Assembly (NCBI GenBank): GCA_019322535.1
Contig: JAHWIM010000019.1
Span: forward strand, 1-15,992
Direction: 5' to 3'
Length of the DNA: 15,992 nt
DNA from: Candidatus Woesearchaeota archaeon
Lineage (GTDB): Archaea > Nanobdellota > Nanobdellia > Woesearchaeales > WJKL01
How positions within the stretch are numbered: the stretch's first letter is position 1; each line of letters opens with the position of its first letter. The notes below the pieces were generated by a model. The model saw nothing but the letters and a program-made list of their open reading frames with translations. It was not told the DNA's origin and did not search any database. Positions 13,233-15,992 of this stretch are shown here, in pieces. A program made the position numbers and the translations under genes.

Positions 13233-13901
13233 TTATTTAATTATTCTAACTAAATCACTTATCCAATTTATAGTATAATCAGCTTTTACCTTAGGTAACT
13301 TACCAATATAACCATAAGATGCAAAGCAGGTTTTCATTCCTAGTTTCCTAGCTCCTTTTACATCTCTTGCAGGCCTGTCTCCAACCATTAAACAAGAAGA
13401 AGGTTTGACTCCTAATTCTCTAATGGCAGCTTTGAATGGCAGTCTAGATGGTTTTGCTCTTCCAGTGTCTTCTAAACCAACTATAACATCAAAGAAATCA
13501 TCTATTTTCATTGTAACTAATCTAATCCATGCTTTTAACTTAGGAGCATCTGAAACTATTCCTAATTTCAAACCTTTTTCTTTTAACTTAATCAAAACTC
13601 TTTTAGTGCCAGGATAAGGATGTAAAAAACCAGTTCTAGCTGCCCTGTAAGCAACAATTGCATAAGCTAATTTTTTATAATCAACTTTACCAGTAACTTT
13701 CCTAAGAAACTTTTGAAAAATGTGGGGATCTTCAAGCCCTTTTTTCTCATACACTTTATACAAAATATCAAGAGCTTTTTTCTTAGGAATATCTAATCCA
13801 GCGTCTATCATAGCATCAATTGCTTCTTCGCAAGCAATGTGCTTCATCTTCATAAAATCTATTAAAGTATTATCCAAATCAAAAATAATTGCTTTTATCA
13901 T
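13233..13901 (-). CDS. HAD-superfamily phosphatase (subfamily IA)
   Basis: The 222-aa product has all four HAD motifs: FDLDNTL (D8 nucleophile, D10), GIVSDAP (S117), AKPSRLPF (K150) and MVGDRPARD (D175, D180). The helical cap (about 15-90) places it with subfamily I phosphatases such as phosphoglycolate or glyceraldehyde-3-phosphate phosphatase and the PH1421-like archaeal enzymes. The natural substrate cannot be told from sequence. A TATA-like box (plus-strand 13923-13933) is centred 27 nt before the ATG, so it is transcribed separately from the ATP-cone gene just upstream on the same strand. Confidence 0.88.
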   Translation of the reverse strand: MIKAIIFDLDNTLIDFMKMKHIACEEAIDAMIDAGLDIPKKKALDILYKVYEKKGLEDPHIFQKFLRKVTGKVDYKKLAYAIVAYRAARTGFLHPYPGTKRVLIKLKEKGLKLGIVSDAPKLKAWIRLVTMKIDDFFDVIVGLEDTGRAKPSRLPFKAAIRELGVKPSSCLMVGDRPARDVKGARKLGMKTCFASYGYIGKLPKVKADYTINWISDLVRIIK

Positions 13902-13942
13902 AAAAAGAAAAAGAATTTTAAGTTATTTAAACCTTTCTAACT

Positions 13943-14212
13943 CTACAACTGCCTATTTTCAATATAAGCTCTAGAAGTCAGCATATGTCCTGTTTCAAAA
14001 AGAACTTTTCTAACCATTTCATCCAGGTCTCTTTGACTTAAAAACACACCATATGTGCTCTCAAGAAACAAAGTAGTTAGTCCTGCATGTTCATCTGCAA
14101 GCGCTCTATCATCTATACCTACTTTCTGCTGCGCAGCATAAATCTGCTCTGCAACTTTTCTCTCATCATAAGGAAGCTCTGTTCCATCATCTAATCTTAA
14201 AGTCAATGACAT
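13943..14212 (-). CDS. Stand-alone ATP-cone domain protein, 89 aa
   Basis: The whole protein matches one ATP-cone, the nucleotide-binding regulatory domain of ribonucleotide reductases and NrdR. LRLDDGTELPYDERKVAEQIYAA (5-27) corresponds to the R/K-x-DG-x-x-x-x-[FY]D-x-x-[KR][IV] start with the first helix. The middle helices follow, and the end GHMLTSRAYIENR (75-87) matches the usual A-x-x-Y-I-x-Y/N-R close. There is no zinc ribbon as in NrdR and no reductase domain, and no reductase gene is in the window. It may act as a free nucleotide sensor or trans-acting regulatory subunit. It starts 18 nt after the radical SAM gene with a Shine-Dalgarno AGGTG (plus-strand 14217-14221), so the two are probably one transcript. 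Confidence 0.75.
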   Translation of the reverse strand: MSLTLRLDDGTELPYDERKVAEQIYAAQQKVGIDDRALADEHAGLTTLFLESTYGVFLSQRDLDEMVRKVLFETGHMLTSRAYIENRQL

Positions 14213-14230
14213 TTTACACCTAGAATAAGA

Positions 14231-15703
14231 CTAACTCGTCTTTTTAACTATACTTTCAAAATGATTTCTAAATATTGCAAGCTCAACTGCAATATCTAAT
14301 GCTTTTCTTTTTGTAAAAAATGTTTTAATAAGCAGTTTCCAATAAAGAAATCTTTCATTTGATCTTACTCCAATCTTCCATGTGCTTCTAAAAAATGCTT
14401 TCACCTTATCTTTTGTAATCTTGGCTTTTGCAGTTGGTTTATAGTGTTTTATAAATTTATTAATCCTGTTATAATAATGCCTTGGTGAATAGATTGAAGA
14501 AATTATTTTCTTATATCCTTGAATAAGTTTTTCTTTACCCATTTTAGGAATAAAATTTAGACTGCCATCTGTATTTTCTCCAGTTGAATCTTTTAATATT
14601 CTTTTCTCAGCTTTAAGCCTGTTCCAAAGCCTTGTTTGAGGCATAGCATTAAGAAGCCCTACCATTGCTACAACAACTCCTATTTCTTGTATAAATTTAA
14701 TCTGTCTTTCAAAAATATTGATTGGATCATTATCAAAACCAACAATAAAACCACCCATTACCTGCATTCCATTTTGATGAATAAGTTTAACTGTCTCTGC
14801 AGGATTCACCTTAGTATTTTGAAGCTTAGAACATTCTTTTAGGCTATCAAATGAGGGAGTTTCAAATCCAAGAAATACTTTGTTGAAGTTAGCAGCACTC
14901 ATCAAGCTCATTAATTCCTTATCTTCAGCTAAATTCAAGCTTGCTTCAGTAGTAAACGTAAAAGGAAATTTGTGTTTTTTCTGCCATTGGATAAGAAGAG
15001 GCAGCATTTCTTTTACATTATTTTTATGACCAATAAAATTATCATCTACAATAAAAACCTGGCCTTTCCAGCCTGTTTTATACAAAGCATCAAATTCTTT
15101 CATCATCTGCTCAGGTGTTTTTGTTCTAGGGACACGTCCATTCATTATGATTATATCACAAAAATCACAGTTAAAAGGACAGCCTCTTGAATATTGCACA
15201 GACAGTGTTGCATACTCTTTTATATTAATTAAAGACCACATAGGTAAAGGTGTTTTAGTTACATCTGGTCTTTTTTTAGAAGTGTATATTTGTTTTGGAT
15301 TTCCTTTTTCCAAATCATTAAGGAAAAGAGGCAAAGTTACTTCAGCTTCATTCAGGATAAAATGATCAACCCCTTTGAATTTATCATGGCCTGTTGTAAA
15401 TGCAGGGCCTCCTACTACAACTTTTTTCCCTTGTTTCTTGCATCTATTGATAACTTCTTGTGCACCATTTTTTTGAATAAGCATTGCACTGATAAAAACC
15501 ATATCAGCCCATGCTATTGTTTTATCATCAAGCTCTTTGACATTAACATCAACAAGCTTTTTATTCCACTTCTTTGGAAGCATTGAAGCTACTGTCAATA
15601 AACCTAATGGTGGGAAGGCTGCTTTTTTTGATACAAACTTAAGAACCTTCTTAAAACTCCAAAAAGTTTCAGGATATTGAGGATATACTAATAAAATATT
15701 CAT
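14231..15703 (-). CDS. B12-binding-type radical SAM protein with DUF4070-like C-terminus
   Basis: The 490-aa product starts MNILLVYPQYPETFWSF, followed by FPPLGLLTVASMLP, the layout of the N-terminal cobalamin-binding-type Rossmann domain (about 1-140; VVVGGPAF at 95-102). The radical SAM cluster motif is C175-x3-C179-x2-C182 in YSRGCPFNCDFC. VFIVDDNFIGH (about 216-226) and GFETPS are core-domain features. The C-terminal region (about 370-490) is basic and helical and resembles DUF4070, found in hopanoid C-2 methylase HpnP and many uncharacterised relatives. Hopanoids are not expected in an archaeon, so the substrate is unknown; methylation or another radical rearrangement of a lipid-like or aromatic substrate are options. 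A TATA-like box (plus-strand 15725-15734) is 26 nt upstream. The ATP-cone gene follows on the same transcript. Confidence 0.88.
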   Translation of the reverse strand: MNILLVYPQYPETFWSFKKVLKFVSKKAAFPPLGLLTVASMLPKKWNKKLVDVNVKELDDKTIAWADMVFISAMLIQKNGAQEVINRCKKQGKKVVVGGPAFTTGHDKFKGVDHFILNEAEVTLPLFLNDLEKGNPKQIYTSKKRPDVTKTPLPMWSLINIKEYATLSVQYSRGCPFNCDFCDIIIMNGRVPRTKTPEQMMKEFDALYKTGWKGQVFIVDDNFIGHKNNVKEMLPLLIQWQKKHKFPFTFTTEASLNLAEDKELMSLMSAANFNKVFLGFETPSFDSLKECSKLQNTKVNPAETVKLIHQNGMQVMGGFIVGFDNDPINIFERQIKFIQEIGVVVAMVGLLNAMPQTRLWNRLKAEKRILKDSTGENTDGSLNFIPKMGKEKLIQGYKKIISSIYSPRHYYNRINKFIKHYKPTAKAKITKDKVKAFFRSTWKIGVRSNERFLYWKLLIKTFFTKRKALDIAVELAIFRNHFESIVKKTS

Positions 15704-15764
15704 TTTAGAAAGAATAAAATCATCCTATTTAAGTTTATCTTTTTCTTGAACACTTTTGACAAGA

Positions 15765-15773
15765 TTTTTAAAG
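15765..15773 (+). promoter_or_regulatory. TATA-like box for the partial gene at 15797
   Basis: TTTTTAAAG is centred 28 nt before ATG 15797. With the minus-strand box of the radical SAM gene it makes 15704-15796 a back-to-back promoter region. Confidence 0.5.
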
Positions 15774-15796
15774 TAATAATCATATTGATAAGCAAA

Positions 15797-15992
15797 ATGA
15801 AGATTGAAGATATGATAAGAGAAAAATCTAATGTTGGTAAAGATAGAATGATAGAGATTCAAGAGATCGATGTTCCTTACAGAATTCCTGATGTTAAGTT
15901 CTTTAGGAGTTCATATAAATTCCATATTGATCCTGTTCCTCATGATAATTGGATATTTGTTGATGGAAAACTAAGAAAAGGATATGAGATTA
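15797..15992 (+). CDS. N-terminal part of an orphan protein (partial)
   Basis: An open frame of 65 codons runs off the right edge. It begins MKIEDMIREKSNVGKDRM and continues with charged, strand-like segments (IDVPYRIPDVKFF, KFHIDPVPHDNWIFVDGK). No signal peptide or membrane helix is present in this part. I do not recognise it. The start is supported by a TATA-like box at leaderless distance. Confidence 0.6.
   Translation, partial: MKIEDMIREKSNVGKDRMIEIQEIDVPYRIPDVKFFRSSYKFHIDPVPHDNWIFVDGKLRKGYEI

Noticed and set aside
1..15992. tRNA genes, CRISPR arrays, insertion sequences or a defence island
   Set aside because: I saw no T-arm-like sequences in a GC-rich cloverleaf context, no regularly spaced repeats beyond two copies, no transposase or nuclease cluster.

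Overview
This is a compact, AT-rich stretch of an archaeal chromosome, most likely from a small-genome DPANN lineage such as Woesearchaeota or Pacearchaeota. That placement is an inference. It rests on an archaeal TATA-like box centred about 26-28 nt upstream of nearly every start codon (mostly leaderless genes), a few Shine-Dalgarno sites that match an archaeal anti-SD, pyruvoyl-dependent arginine decarboxylase, a deoxyhypusine-synthase-family enzyme, membrane-anchored winged-helix proteins, and many short orphan proteins. I see no tRNA, rRNA, CRISPR array, transposase, phage gene or recognisable defence island.

Layout. At 1-208 lies the 3' end of a TrmB-like regulator. A membrane-anchored winged-helix protein follows at 346-999. 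Pyruvoyl arginine decarboxylase (1105-1770) and an agmatinase-family ureohydrolase (1796-2659) come next; together they encode arginine to agmatine to putrescine. From 2785 to 4665 there are four orphan genes, one a 66-aa two-helix membrane protein. Threonyl-tRNA synthetase of the bacterial domain type occupies 4717-6624. Then come two divergent orphans (6652-7128 minus, 7259-7771 plus) with a palindrome between them, a PIN-domain-like protein (7728-8558 minus) and an UppP/BacA phosphatase (8560-9294 minus). A secreted, C-terminally anchored surface protein (9390-10265 minus) is divergent from a DedA/VTT membrane protein (10378-11001). Next are a Cys/His-rich small protein (10998-11285 minus) and a deoxyhypusine-synthase-like enzyme (11287-12378 minus). 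The right end carries a YycJ-like metallo-beta-lactamase-fold hydrolase (12485-13228), a HAD phosphatase (13233-13901 minus), a stand-alone ATP-cone protein (13943-14212 minus), a B12-type radical SAM protein (14231-15703 minus) and the 5' end of an orphan gene (15797 onward).

How the genes fit together. The clearest theme is polyamine chemistry: arginine decarboxylase and agmatinase at the left, and a deoxyhypusine-synthase-family enzyme 8.6 kb away. The latter lacks the His of the canonical spermidine site and has the sequence style of the DHS-like branch, so it may make a homospermidine-type polyamine, or use agmatine, rather than modify aIF5A. A second theme is the cell envelope: UppP, the surface protein with a PEF-like C-terminal anchor, the DedA protein and the membrane-bound regulator. 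Most neighbours look independently transcribed rather than organised in long operons.

Several starts are set here at an internal ATG because a TATA-like box lies at the leaderless distance from it: 2785, 4717, 7259, 10378 and 12378. All identifications are from reading motifs by eye; no database search was possible. No clear new multi-gene system is present. The most interesting items are the atypical DHS-like enzyme, the stand-alone ATP-cone, the PIN-like protein with a long insertion, and the 15-bp palindrome between divergent promoters.
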